From Priapulus caudatus (Eukaryota; Priapulida; Priapulimorpha; Priapulimorphida; Priapulidae): a stretch of DNA of 36,731 bases. The translations under genes and the position numbers were made by a program. Of this stretch, positions 11,130 through 21,964 are shown piece by piece (position 1 is the stretch's first letter; every line of letters starts with the position of its first letter). The notes under the pieces are model-generated. The model was not told where the DNA came from, searched no databases, and was given only the letters and a program-made list of their open reading frames with translations. The DNA lies in NCBI RefSeq assembly GCF_000485595.1, contig NW_014577333.1, positions 200,136 to 236,866 of the forward strand. The letters are read 5' to 3'.

Positions 11130-11672
11130 GTGCGCGGACGTGTGTGAGTATGTTTGCGCGCGTGCGTGCCTGCGTATGTATCACTCGTGTGCCTTCGTGT
11201 GTTCGTATGTTCACCGGTGCAACAGAGATTGTGTAGCTACACTATATCTTGCATGCATTGTACCGAGGTCTACTGCATTATCATTGAAGAGTATTGGGTG
11301 ATCGCATTGCTCACCGCCCTACGTATAGTTCATATAAGAACGTAATGACGTATTATATTAACCGTTACATATAAGCGGGGTTTCTTTACAAAAATAATGT
11401 GCCCCCAAAGGCATACTGCGTCTAACCGTATATAGACACGTGCACTTTTTTTTTAGAAATGTCAGAAATTGCCATTGTGTCAGAAAGGTACAGCTGAACA
11501 CGAGCCACATGGTCAACTGACGTCAGACGTAGTAGGTACGCAACCAATACTGTGGGCGCTTAGGCCTACGTCAGTAAGCCTGGGACACGCCATGCGAATT
11601 TCCCTGCCATCATATCCGCAGCGAAATGCGCGGCCAAAATATTCGCACCCGCATGCGATAATTGAGCGGACA
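11128..11672. other. No gene recognised
   Basis: GT-rich to about 11215, then unique sequence; no coding or repeat family identified apart from a CCATGCGAAT motif near 11589 related to the next feature. Confidence 0.5.
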
Positions 11673-11931
11673 CACCATGCGAATATATTCGCACGACCGC
11701 AGCGGACACACTACACGCGATTTATGGTCGCCACACGGCTCCAACCATGGCTCCAACGAATCTGTACGCAGCGGTAAAAATCCGCAGCGAAAATATCAAA
11801 CATGTTGGATCGCCGCGAATTTCGGTGCGGATGAAATTCGAGCCGAACTTGGCCGGCGCTTGAGCGAACACACCATGCGAATTACGCGGCGGTTTTAAAA
11901 TCCGCTGCGGTCGTGCGAATAAATTCGCATG
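11673..11931. repeat. Inverted-repeat element with CCATGCGAAT ends
   Basis: ACCATGCGAATATATTCGC and CGACCGCAGCGGA (11673-11705) are mirrored with one difference at 11899-11931. CCATGCGAAT also occurs at 11589 and 11874, suggesting several overlapping terminal repeats. No target duplication found and no coding sequence. Confidence 0.6.
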
Positions 11932-12098
11932 GTAAGTCCCCCGCATAAGACGCCGTGAGTGTGAGACAGTGTTTCAGCAGAGGATATAATTATAACAGTC
12001 TGTAGATTACATAGGCGTAGTCTATAACTGAAACGTACGCAATCAAAACAAGTAAAGAGGTGGATCCGATAGAAACCACGCCCGTATAGAACACTCTC

Positions 12099-12366
12099 AG
12101 TGACGTGTGTACCATGTTGCATGAGGGTATGGAACATTCATAATAACGTGTGTTCTGTTTCGTACGCGGGGACACCGCACTCAATGCGTGTGCCGTGTTG
12201 CATGAGGGCATGGAACATTCATAATAACGTGTGTTCCCTGTCGTACGCGGGGACACCGCACTCAACGCGTGTGCCCTGTTGCATGAGGGTATGAAACCTT
12301 CATAATAACGTGTGTTCCCTGTCGTACGCGGGGACACCGTACCCAACGCGTGTGGCGTGTTGCATG
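12099..12366 (+). repeat. 81-bp tandem repeat, just over three copies
   Basis: The unit (anchor GTTGCATGAGGG at 12116, 12197, 12278 and, changed, 12359) recurs exactly every 81 bp with about 95% identity. Since 81 is a multiple of three, 27-residue repeats stay open on both strands (for example AVSPRTTGNTRYYE on the minus strand), but no start context, splice site or known domain supports translation. Confidence 0.9.
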
Positions 12367-13732
12367 ATGCTGTATGAGGAAATAGAACATTATCACCTCA
12401 ATTGCGCCTACACGCGATTTAGCAAAATAATTCCTACCGTCCATATACTACCATCTATGACTGCCCTCTGTTATCAACCTCCCACAACACATATCCATCT
12501 GACATCATGCAGTAGCGTTCATTTTTACCTCCGCCAAGGAGGTAATGTAATCGGTCTCGTGTGTGTTCGTGTGTGTGTAGCCACTAGTGTTCGCGCGATC
12601 GAGTCAGCAGCAGCTCGCCTTAGGGCGTCCAGTCAGCAGCCAGCAGCGAGCCAGCTGTTATACACATACATGTTACATGCTGGCAGAGGTATGAACTCTC
12701 CGTGAGTGCCCTCCGTCTAGTTAATCCATGTTTTACATCACAACGTATTAAACGTGTGTTGATGGAATGACCGAATCATAAACGTCACGTCAATTCTACT
12801 GGAAAATTGTGCTTACCCTATGATTTTGGTGTATGTGGAAAGCTTTTTGACGAAAACATAACAAAATAACTCTCTTTTTTAATACATCACAGACGTATTC
12901 AGTGTTTCTTTCACGGAAATATATAATCAATCAATATTTGGCAGTGCAAATAACAAACATTTACGTGTACAAAAATTAAATATGAATTTCATGGGTCGTT
13001 TCCGATGTTAGTAATAAAATAGCTTCAGGGTAGTAATTTTCGAAAAGATATTAATATCAGTACGGTGTTTTTGGTAGAATGCACTTCCAGAGAACGACCA
13101 GGCACCCATCACAACGTAACATGGTTCGATGTACATGTCGGAACAGTAATAAAATCACTTCATTTCCTAATAAAAAGTATAGCTTGTGTAGATAAGTCAT
13201 ATCTGACCGTACCGCATACGAGCACTGTAATTGCAATTCTATACCGATTAAAACAAGATTAGCTAAATAACAAGTTAATCATATAAGTATACATCATAAC
13301 AATGAGTAAATTACAAAATCAACTGGCGTGAATAATATCCACCTAATTACCCTGCAATGTTGTTGAGTATCTCACCACACCTGTTACATCAGATCACCTG
13401 CAGCTTCTTACAATAATCGTGGCATATTATACCTCCGACATTTACGACATGGGAAAACCGCGTGGACACGCTAAGATGGAAAGTCATCCATCCCCCCCAA
13501 CACCTCGCGCTACTAAGGATTTCAGCGTGAACTACGTGACTACACCAAAAACATAAAGCTGGTATTACCACAAGACTTGTAGAAAAATGATCACTCGCTA
13601 TAGCTTTTGTCACTATGAATACTGCTGGCTGTGTAACAGTTGTACATGAAACCTGCTAACACGGCCGCCCACGACCACATTGGCACCACATAATATCAAA
13701 CGTGCACAAAATCGGCCAGTCATGTCTACACA
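12367..13732. other. No gene; one common invertebrate repeat motif
   Basis: TACCTCCGCCAAGGAGGTAATG at 12526-12547, followed by a GT-rich stretch, resembles (from memory) the start of a dispersed repeat seen in many marine invertebrate genomes. The rest is A+T-rich unique sequence. Confidence 0.45.
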
Positions 13733-13746
13733 CGCGCACACGCACA

Positions 13747-13823
<77 letters not shown>

Positions 13824-13870
13824 CAAATATATGTATATATACATATATATATATACATATNNNNNNNNNN

Positions 13871-13902
<32 letters not shown>

Positions 13903-13940
13903 TCAAATATATGTATATATACATATATATATATACATAT
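13733..13940 (+). repeat. (CGCA)n/(TA)n microsatellites around a 10-N scaffold gap
   Basis: (CGCA)n at about 13739-13789 is followed by (TA)n. The gap is 13861-13870. The 58 bp before it and the roughly 70 bp after it end in the same sequence (AAATATATGTATATATACAT followed by ATATATATATACATAT), so the flanks are near-duplicates. Confidence 0.95.
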
Positions 13941-15032
13941 GCATATTACGCATGAAAGCATAAAGCGCAAACAACGGCCGCATGCCAGTGTCCAATCGCT
14001 CCTGCTGACGATCTTTGAACATAGAACACAGCAATCCACTTGGATGAATTGAGCTAGCTGTAAATCACTCCTCCGGGGAAAAAGGCACATTACCGAGTGC
14101 GAAACACGACAACAATAAATCGAAGTGAACACGCTTGCACAACGGCACCATTATAAATTGAAACAGCGCCGCCGCTCACCGATTTCAACGCAGAGACGCT
14201 ATATAGCGGATGCACACTGCTGTCGGTTAGTGTTAACAAACCCATCACAATTAGCTTCCAAACAAATGCTCATACACGGCAAGTACTGAAGTAACAGCGC
14301 CGATGGCATAACGGTCGGTTCGTGTTCGACACCAACGAACATCGTGCACGCAAAACTAACTGCAGTTTCCAGTTCAGGCAATTACTTGAGGTTTTAAGCC
14401 TGTCAATTAAAACAAAAATTCAAGTTTCGAGTTTTAATGGACAGTCAGTCGTGCGCTGCTGAACTATACAACGCATCGTGTAACATAAAGAGCTATATTA
14501 AGAGAGATTTCCTAAACGTGAGACACCTAAATGCTGCCACACCGTATCAATTACCGATGTGGCCAACCACAGTTTTCTAAACCATATGATCAACGCAAGC
14601 AGATGTAGAAAAAACCCAAGAGGCCAACCTTATATATGACAGTATATATATACAAATTCGTGCAAACTACGCAAGATGGTGCAAACATCCAAACTAAACC
14701 TGCCACCAAAATGGCTCTTCACATTGTTTACGATACTTTATGCTAGTTCCTCGTGTGTGGACTCTACAACATTTCAATATTTATTCGATGATATTTATCA
14801 ATCGCCTCCTGTGTTCCAAGCATAAAATTGCGATAACAGGCAGACTGCAATTGCATTCCAAGGCTGTGCATAATTAAAGGCTGCATTATCGTGCTGTCCA
14901 TATATCATTATCGAATACAAGTAAATACAACTATAGCACGCTCTTACTATACAACGTACGAAAATTCATCATGCATGGCATGGCATTGTGTGAGACAGCC
15001 CACATAGGGATGGCAGCCATACTGAACGGCTA
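13941..15032. other. Intergenic; probable 3' flank of the zinc-finger gene
   Basis: A+T-rich sequence without recognisable genes. The part from about 14780 to 15032 is likely the 3' untranslated region of the minus-strand gene. Confidence 0.5.
14780..14785 (-). promoter_or_regulatory. Candidate polyadenylation signal of the zinc-finger gene
   Basis: The plus strand reads TTTATT, giving AATAAA on the minus strand about 250 bases beyond the stop codon of the zinc-finger ORF. It is a plausible 3' end, based only on the hexamer and its distance. Confidence 0.35.
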
Positions 15033-18000
15033 CTACTTTGCACCACTATTGTTATTCGTATCACTACGCACAGCTGCGTTTGCAACCACTGGTTTTCTCG
15101 GCTTTCCTTTGGGCCAACCTCCTTTCCTCTTCGTCAGACTCGGCACAGTGGGCTTTGCAGCGGCGCGGCTGCCCCCACCTAAGCTGCGGCTGCGGGTGTG
15201 CCGTAGCGAGCGTAGCTGCGACATCTCCGGCGTGAAACCGGCGGTGTCCTTCTTCCTGGGACTCAACTTGAGACGCTTCGGCGTGCTAGCCGCGGGCGAA
15301 GCTTCCTTCGTCGGCGCCGCCGGCATGGCCGCCGACGATAACGACCGTCTGGTTGTCCTTCCGCTCTGCGGAGGACGCTCGTCGACTGCGCGCTGCATCG
15401 CGCGCGTCTCGTGCTTGCCGGCCCTGTGTCTCAGCGACGCGCGACGCTCGACGACCTTGCCCGCGTCGGTCCCGCGCTTCCTTGCACTCCTGCCGTCGGG
15501 CGACACCGAAACCTCGCTGCTGGCCGGACACTCTTTCGTCGGCTCCTCCAGGCCACCGGCGACATCGTCGGTTTCCTCGACCGCTGAGACGTCGACCCTC
15601 GCGACAGCAGAGGTGGGGTCCTCGTTCAGTGTCTCGCGCGCTGCGAGGCTGTTGTCAGAGGCTGGCATCACGGGTGAAGCCAGCGCAGCCATTGCTTCAG
15701 CGATGTCGACAGCAGCTGTCGGCTCAGGCGTCCTCTCCTCGGGTGCAGCCGCCTCCGGTGCGGTCTCGCCATCGACTTTCATCTCGTCAGAAACGGTCGC
15801 ACGCATCTGGCTTCGCTCGTTGCATTTCGCGAGCGCCGGCGAATCGCTTCCCGCTGGCGCCGCGTGAATGTGCTTCTTTGCAGCTTGCTTCGAGTCACCC
15901 CGCGCTTCCGCCGCCGCAGCCGCATCGTCGCGATTCGCGAGCTCTTTGACGGAATCGCAGCCCTGGCGTAGGTGTCGGCGCAGCGTCGCTGAGAAGGGGA
16001 AGTACCGTCCGCAGGTCGGGCAGGTGCGCTGCTTCTTCACCTGCTCCTCGAGCTTCTCCTGCAGCGAGTCGACCGAGCGACCCTCGCGCGTAAAGTGCGG
16101 GCAGATCTTCAGGTGCTTCTCCAGGTAGGAGATGTAGCTGAAGCTCTTATCACAGGGCTCGCACTTGTGAATGTCGATCAGACTGCCGTCGACGCCCGGC
16201 GCCGGCGTCTTCGAAAGCGTCGACGCCGTGAGATGTGCACGCTTCTTCGTAATCGGTCCTTCTGTCAGCTTCTTCGAATTCCGCTTCTTGCTCGCCGCTG
16301 CCGCGCCGTTCGCTTGTTCGATGGTCGCGGGCTGCGCCGCCGCCGCCGCCGCCGTGCCAAACTTGAGCTTGCGCTTGGTCTTGCCTAGCAGCCGGAGGCG
16401 CGTGAGCCACGGCGAGTTCTTCGGCGGGCGTCCGCGCGGCGAGCGCGTCTTCGAGAGGTTGTGCAGCGCGTCGGTCGCACACTCGAAGACGATGTGCGAG
16501 TGGAAGTCGTCAAGCGACTCGAAGCTGCGCTCGCAGTTCGTGCACGAGAACGCGCGCGGCGCCGGCTCGCTCGCCCGCTGCCCGCCGCCGGTGCCGCCAC
16601 CGTCCGACAGCACGCCGACCGCGCTGATGTAGCGACACAGACCCGTGCTGACGATCAGGTCATAGTCGCCAAAGTCGATGATCGGGTGCGCGTTCTGCTG
16701 GTGCTTGCGCAGCAGCGTGTACTCGCCCTTGAAGTCCTTCATGCACGCAAAGCACATGCTCGAGTTGCGGCACTTTTCGAAATTGGCGCTGACGCTGTTG
16801 CGTGGCACCTGCGGCGACGTGCGTCGCCGTGGCCCCATCGCCGTGGCGGCAAGCGCGTCCGGTTTACTCGCTGTCAAGTCTAGCGGCTCGTCACACTTGC
16901 ACGGAGCCGATGCTGCTGCGCTGGAGGGAGTTTTGGAGCGCGGCTGTTTGTGTGCGGACGCTGTTGGCGCGACGGCTTCTTGATCGGAGCGGCTTTGCTC
17001 TTGCGCAGCGCTGTCGTTCGTGGCCAGCTTTGGATGTTTGCTCCGCATGTGCTGAGAGTATAAGGGGTAGTTTATGAATAACACCTTGCAGATTTGGCAC
17101 TGATGTATCTCGGAGCTAGCGAGACCGCTTTTTATGCCCGGAATCTTGTGCGTAAAACCAGCTAACGTGTGTTTCGCGTGCTGAACCATTGAAAGCTCTG
17201 GCGTCAGGTCGCCATTGGCATATGCTACGATAGCACTAACGGGAGTGTTCTGATCACCCACACCTTCCACAAGGCTGACTCGCTCATCAAAGCCTGCACG
17301 TTCGACTGGATTGAACCCGTCTGGGAAATTGTACTTGGACCACGTGACGGCATTCACTAGCGGCTTGGTCGACTCGGCAACTTTCTCGCCGCAGTTCTTC
17401 TTAGCGAGGCTAGCAATCTGCTCGATGGTACCATCCACGAAATACGTCACGTTGTCGCACACGTTCTCGGCGATGTTAATCACGTACGAAGAGGCGACGA
17501 CGTCCGCTCTGCCAAAGCTCGACTGCGACTTGAACTGCACGTCGTGCCTCAATCGTCGGTGGCGGCACAGGTTGCCATAGTGACTAAACGCCTTATTGCA
17601 CATGGAGCAGATGTACTTCACCGTCGAGTTACCAACTCTTGCATCGATCCCCTTCTCGGCTAAGCGCTTCACTACTTTGTTGTTACTCCATCGGTTCCTC
17701 TTGTGAGTCGGCAAGTGTTCTTCCAACTCGAGCTGCGTTTCAAAAGACAGGCTGCAGTGGTAGCAGGCATGGCAGCCTTGCCTGTGACAGCTCTTTATGT
17801 GCTTTCTCAGATCGTCGCTGATGTTGAACGCGGCTGGACAGAGCGCGCATCCGTGCGACCTGGCGCCCTCATGAATGCGCTCATGACGCTTCTGGTTTGT
17901 GCTGGTTGGAAACCCCTTGCCGCAGTACTTGCAGAGGTAGGGCTTGCTCCCTGAGTGGTCGGAATCACGCAACATCGCATCAGGCACGTGCGCCAACGAC

Positions 18001-18122
18001 GCCGGATACTGCACGAGGGATATGTGCTTACTTCTCGCGTGGCGATCTCGGCTGTGTCTCTTCAGGTCGGGCACACTGGCAAAGCATAGTACACACGCTT
18101 TATGTAAACACGTTTTACGCAT
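15033..18122 (-). CDS. Large multi-C2H2 zinc-finger transcription regulator, main 3' exon
   Basis: An open frame of 1029 codons, far more GC-rich than its flanks, encodes a probable nuclear DNA-binding regulator. Fingers seen (residues): C5-C10-H23-H28 (unusual four-residue Cys spacing), C64-C67-H80-H84, C92-C95-H108-H113, C120-C123-H136-H140, C172-C175-H188-H193, C342-C345-H358-H363, C457-C460-H474-H479 (one extra residue), then three C2HC fingers at C527-C548, C654-C674 and C701-C722. Between fingers 6 and 7 lies PLDLT (413-417), a match to the CtBP co-repressor motif. RGRPPK (563-568) is an AT-hook core. There is poly-Ala at 591-596, a likely nuclear signal KRLKLSPRKK (949-958), a second AT-hook-like GKPRKP near the C-terminus, and a disordered tail from about 730. 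The first Met sits four residues before the first finger; an in-frame TAG that could be the end of an AG splice acceptor lies just upstream (exon from about 18137), so the Met is probably internal. Large PRDM-type repressors such as PRDM2 are a possible relative, but no PR/SET domain is visible and I do not assign orthology. Confidence 0.85.
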   Translation of the reverse strand: MRKTCLHKACVLCFASVPDLKRHSRDRHARSKHISLVQYPASLAHVPDAMLRDSDHSGSKPYLCKYCGKGFPTSTNQKRHERIHEGARSHGCALCPAAFNISDDLRKHIKSCHRQGCHACYHCSLSFETQLELEEHLPTHKRNRWSNNKVVKRLAEKGIDARVGNSTVKYICSMCNKAFSHYGNLCRHRRLRHDVQFKSQSSFGRADVVASSYVINIAENVCDNVTYFVDGTIEQIASLAKKNCGEKVAESTKPLVNAVTWSKYNFPDGFNPVERAGFDERVSLVEGVGDQNTPVSAIVAYANGDLTPELSMVQHAKHTLAGFTHKIPGIKSGLASSEIHQCQICKVLFINYPLYSQHMRSKHPKLATNDSAAQEQSRSDQEAVAPTASAHKQPRSKTPSSAAASAPCKCDEPLDLTASKPDALAATAMGPRRRTSPQVPRNSVSANFEKCRNSSMCFACMKDFKGEYTLLRKHQQNAHPIIDFGDYDLIVSTGLCRYISAVGVLSDGGGTGGGQRASEPAPRAFSCTNCERSFESLDDFHSHIVFECATDALHNLSKTRSPRGRPPKNSPWLTRLRLLGKTKRKLKFGTAAAAAAQPATIEQANGAAAASKKRNSKKLTEGPITKKRAHLTASTLSKTPAPGVDGSLIDIHKCEPCDKSFSYISYLEKHLKICPHFTREGRSVDSLQEKLEEQVKKQRTCPTCGRYFPFSATLRRHLRQGCDSVKELANRDDAAAAAEARGDSKQAAKKHIHAAPAGSDSPALAKCNERSQMRATVSDEMKVDGETAPEAAAPEERTPEPTAAVDIAEAMAALASPVMPASDNSLAARETLNEDPTSAVARVDVSAVEETDDVAGGLEEPTKECPASSEVSVSPDGRSARKRGTDAGKVVERRASLRHRAGKHETRAMQRAVDERPPQSGRTTRRSLSSAAMPAAPTKEASPAASTPKRLKLSPRKKDTAGFTPEMSQLRSLRHTRSRSLGGGSRAAAKPTVPSLTKRKGGWPKGKPRKPVVANAAVRSDTNNNSGAK

Positions 18123-18137
18123 AGCAATGATAACGAT

Positions 18138-18258
18138 CTAAATGCAGACAACTCAATACACTGCTCTTTTTCACAACTAGATATAATCATTTACAATCAA
18201 TGAGGACATCTCAGACAAGGAATGTGTACTTGCTTGAAGAGCCAACTTCAAATTAAAG
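18138..18258 (-). other. Putative short intron of the zinc-finger gene
   Basis: The stretch separates two zinc-finger ORFs on the same strand. Reading the minus strand, a TTTAG acceptor ends at 18138 and places the next codon in frame with the main ORF. The pyrimidine tract is weak. The matching donor is not certain and may lie inside the preceding ORF (about 18275-18293). Confidence 0.4.
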
Positions 18259-18747
18259 TTAAAAAATATCACTCTGCACCACACTCATGTAAACATGCGT
18301 TCCAACGTAATGCCTCTTCAGGCTAAAGCTACACCTATAGACAACACCACATATATTACACTGAAAAAGCCAACTGCTCGAGCAACGAATAACAATATGG
18401 CTTGAATTCCACTGAAATTGGTAGTCATACCTGTTGCATGTAGCTGGTAGGCTGTCGGGTAGAGAATTTCCAGTTGCCAGCACTACCTGGTCGTTCCCCA
18501 CTGCATGAATCTGCCTCTCAACTAGTCGTCCTTCCCCACTCCCAGCTAGACTTGTGACTGCTGTGATGTCTGCCTGGTCGTCCTCATCGCTCAGTGCAAC
18601 GATCTCGTAGTTTACGTTCGAGGAGTAGGTTTCCTCGGCTCGATTTGTGGCGACCCGCTCCAGGTTATTACCGACTTGCGACGTGCCACCGTCCATGTTT
18701 GCTGCTGGTCTTTCCAGCGTAACTTCCCGTGATACGCTATCACGCAT
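18259..18747 (-). CDS. Probable upstream exon of the zinc-finger gene (acidic N-terminus plus one C2H2 finger)
   Basis: An open frame of 162 codons lies 136 bp upstream of the main zinc-finger ORF on the same strand. It has an acidic, low-complexity N-terminal part (SDEDDQAD near residues 53-60) and a complete finger at C130-C133-H146-H151. The frame stops 11 codons after the last finger His, which fits an exon running into a short intron. If spliced, the protein gains one finger ahead of the ten in the main exon. The donor is unresolved: phase-0 GT choices lie just after the last His and at the following Val codons, none a strong consensus. For initiation, the second Met (codon 18, position 18696) has a good context (AACATGG) and is preferred over the first (GGGATGC); further upstream exons cannot be excluded. 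Confidence 0.55.
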   Translation of the reverse strand: MRDSVSREVTLERPAANMDGGTSQVGNNLERVATNRAEETYSSNVNYEIVALSDEDDQADITAVTSLAGSGEGRLVERQIHAVGNDQVVLATGNSLPDSLPATCNRYDYQFQWNSSHIVIRCSSSWLFQCNICGVVYRCSFSLKRHYVGTHVYMSVVQSDIF

Positions 18748-21606
18748 CCCTAACCCTCGCTAGCTTCTATTATACATTTTTGGGCCGGATGAAATCATAC
18801 TCCTACATTTGTACGTGCAATTTGCTCATATTACGACATGCTCGCAGTACCTTGATGCTTAAATGCACGTTTCCCAATGCATACTATGATATATAACTGG
18901 TGGAAACTCCTCGATGTCACAGCCAACTTTACATTTGCATCCACGGAATCTCAACGACAAATGGCTATACTGTGTACTCCCTGGTGCCTGCTTCTACCAT
19001 CACCCTGCAGTCCACCTTGAAGCCACGTGGAAAACCTTCCTGGAAATTGGCATAAAAACCACATTAAACATTAAAGTGCAGCAGAACAACTGGTACCTTT
19101 CTAATGGCTAATGTGACTGCCACCACTACCACTAGTAAAATCATTTCAGCTCTCAGTGGTGCTGTCGTTACTGGTACCATTTCCACTGCTTCTACTGGTG
19201 CAAATACTGTAGTAGTACCAAATAATGTGTGTGAATAAAGAGGTTGTGTCATGGTTTATAATAGTTGCAGACATTTTTATTGTCGATTTTGTTTCGATTG
19301 CGAGATGATGTCAATTGTAAACTGTCTTCGGTACGTCAACTATGAACATGACAGGGAACAATTTCCAGCCAAAAATTTGCAAAGCAAATGTGCTATACAA
19401 AATAAATTTTGCATAGCAATTGGATAAATTTGTATAGCATTTTTTTTCAGACAATCACAGTGCAAATTTACACCGCAGTGCATGCTTGGCGTGTTATCGT
19501 GTCTGCCTGTGACAGGCACAGCTAGCTTAAGCCTAGGACACACTAGCGATTCTGCATGCTGCCCGGCAGCGTTTAAACAGCGTGCGAGCTTGGCACTCGT
19601 CCGCTCGCCAATGTCGAGTGAAAATAATATCGGGCGAGTGAAAGCTAAAGCTGACTCGCCCATGTTGCGAGTATAATTGTCTAGAACTTTAATCAAATGT
19701 TGGTTCCTTACGTTATATAATATCCAAACATTGATGAAATACAGTTCTAGCGATTGTGAGGGCGGCTATCTGACTCCTCGACCACGACATCCTCACTTTA
19801 TAGTATCAAAGTGCACCGAAGAAAGCAGCCCGGCGAGAGCGTGCAGCGCCAGACACAGGCGTGGCTGTGTATACAGTGCCTGGGCGGCATATTGATTGAT
19901 GTACGGGGGGGGGGGGAGTGCAGGATTGTTTAAAAAGTCACGTGGCCGTGGTGTTAACACAATCAATAAAATCGGCGTAACGTGGCATTTTCATTGACGC
20001 AGCGCAAAGCAGCGAGAATAAAAGTAAATTGTAAACATGTATGTTTCCGTTTACATCTCGCATGGGCTGCATCGCACAACTGCGATTCATAAAAAAATAT
20101 GCGTAGCAAATGGCTGAAAATACATCGCGAATTGCGATGCGATACCGGGAAAATTATTCCCTGCATGACTACATGATCATGTTATCATATCTGTATACAC
20201 GCATGATATGTTAACAAATAGGTTAACCTCTTGCTTTATTAGTCTAAATTGTGAATTTGAGGTTAAAGCCCAATATTAAAGTAGCACCCACGAAGCCACT
20301 ATCATTTACAAAAGCTAAACATTTTTGACATCCTACCAGGAGCATCTGACAACATCACTAAAGTTGAAATGAACTACTACCAACAAGCACTGGACATGTC
20401 TATGAGGCTAACAGTGCATGAACAAATTTAGTCAGAGTTTTAAAGAACATCCAGGTTTTGCAGAGTTGTTTCCTACTGGCCAAGCACTCTTATGAAACTG
20501 GTTTTTAACTAGTCCTTGAAATCAGATAGCAGTGCCATCAAGGAAAATATACGAGGTTTTCTGTGCCTACCAAAATCTGATTGTTTCTACTCAACCAACT
20601 TGACCTGATATTACAAATGTTTTGCAAAAAATCACAGAATACATTAGGTTCTATTCACATACACCAGTGGTTCTTGCTCTCTAAAGAGCATCATGTTAAC
20701 TAGCCACAGGCTCGTTAGTCTCGCAGCCTAGCTGGGCTTAAATTACACAGCATACATGGTAAAGTACATGTTGAATTTGCCATGCACTGGCTTCTACTGA
20801 AACCCCCTAAATACCAACATAGTAATGGTATTACGGTAACAGATAAAAGCTACACGACTATGATTAGAGGACACTGTGCAAACGTCTGTGGCGCTCCTAC
20901 GGGTATTTGCAAATTTGACTCTCCCGCAGAATAACACTAATTTTCAATCAGCATAAAAATCGGGAGAACCTTGAATTTCAAGATCGCTCCAGAGTCTCAC
21001 TAAAATCACTGTGTTATTGTTAACCAGAGACCCATCTACCCGTCTTTTGGATGGCCTATTCTTGGATGAGACTAATGAAATTTGATAGAGACGGAATGAG
21101 GGTGGCACAATTTTATATGTTATACACCTTGTACAACTGACAACAGTGCTTATAAGAATATAAAATCATATCAGATTATTGTCTTTTTGGCATTTCAGAC
21201 TAAATTTAAAGCATATTAAAGTAAGGCCCTCCCCCTAGGGCGCTTTGTGCCCGCAGCATCCTCGCTTTGCTCAGATGGTGAGACTCCCTGATTTTTTTCC
21301 CTGGCTAGCACTAAAATCTAAACAATATTTGTCATCATTTAGGCAATACGTTGACAGTAAGGAAATTAAACAAAACATGGTGCAATAACAAACAAATGCA
21401 GTAACTTTGAAGTGACATCGCAATAACAAGAATGCTTACGAAACAATCCAAAAATCACAAATAAATGTACAGTGCAATCAATCGTTAAATTTTGTATTAA
21501 GATACACTTAATAATTAAACAAACTAATGGAGATTAGTGGTATATGTAAGTGCTAAACATTTTTTTTACATGAATCTCGTGTAGCCTATATTATTTCATT
21601 ACTCAT
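18748..21606. other. No gene established upstream of the zinc-finger gene
   Basis: This should hold the promoter and any earlier exons of the zinc-finger gene, but I cannot identify them. A 65-codon plus-strand frame at 18914-19111 (WLYCVLPGACFYHHPAVHL...) has protein-like composition, with AATAAA on the plus strand near 19234, but no known domain. A G-run of 12 lies at about 19905-19916. Confidence 0.4.
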
Positions 21607-21964
21607 CAGGGCGCGAAATTAGCACCGGCCCACCAGCATATATGCTGGCAAATTATTTGGCCAGTAACATTGGCAAAACATCGTCCCTCCGAGCCGGTGG
21701 TTTCAGCCCGTGTTAGCGAGTACCTACATTTTTATTTATAGCATTAATGAGCAAATAGCCTACATTACTGTTTTACCTGAAGAATATCACGGCATAGTTT
21801 ATCAACATTTTACAAATTTGAAATCGAAAATGCAAGCGTGAAACATGAAATTGATTTTTACAAACAAAATTTATGAGGGCTGGTAAATTATGGTGAGGGC
21901 TGGTAAGAAATTGCTGTTGCCAGCCTTCTGGGCCAGTGCAAAAAAATCTTAATTTCGTGTCCTG
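21607..21964. mobile_element. Non-autonomous hAT-like element (358 bp)
   Basis: The ends are CAGGGCGCGAAATTAG and, read inward from the right, CAGGACACGAAATTAA: 16-bp imperfect inverted repeats of hAT style. Subterminal pieces GGCCCACCAGCAT and GCTGGCAACAG (right end, minus strand) are also loosely mirrored, and GGGCTGGTAA recurs internally. The 8-bp flanks match at only about half their positions, so the target duplication is decayed or the ends are slightly misplaced. No transposase frame. Confidence 0.6.

Noticed and set aside
14971-15867. 298-codon plus-strand ORF
   Set aside because: It is antisense to the tail of the zinc-finger gene; a high-GC coding region leaves open frames on the opposite strand, and the sequence has no domain.
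16150-17100. Several Arg/Ala-rich frames over the zinc-finger gene
   Set aside because: They are alternative frames of the GC-rich exon without start context or known motifs.
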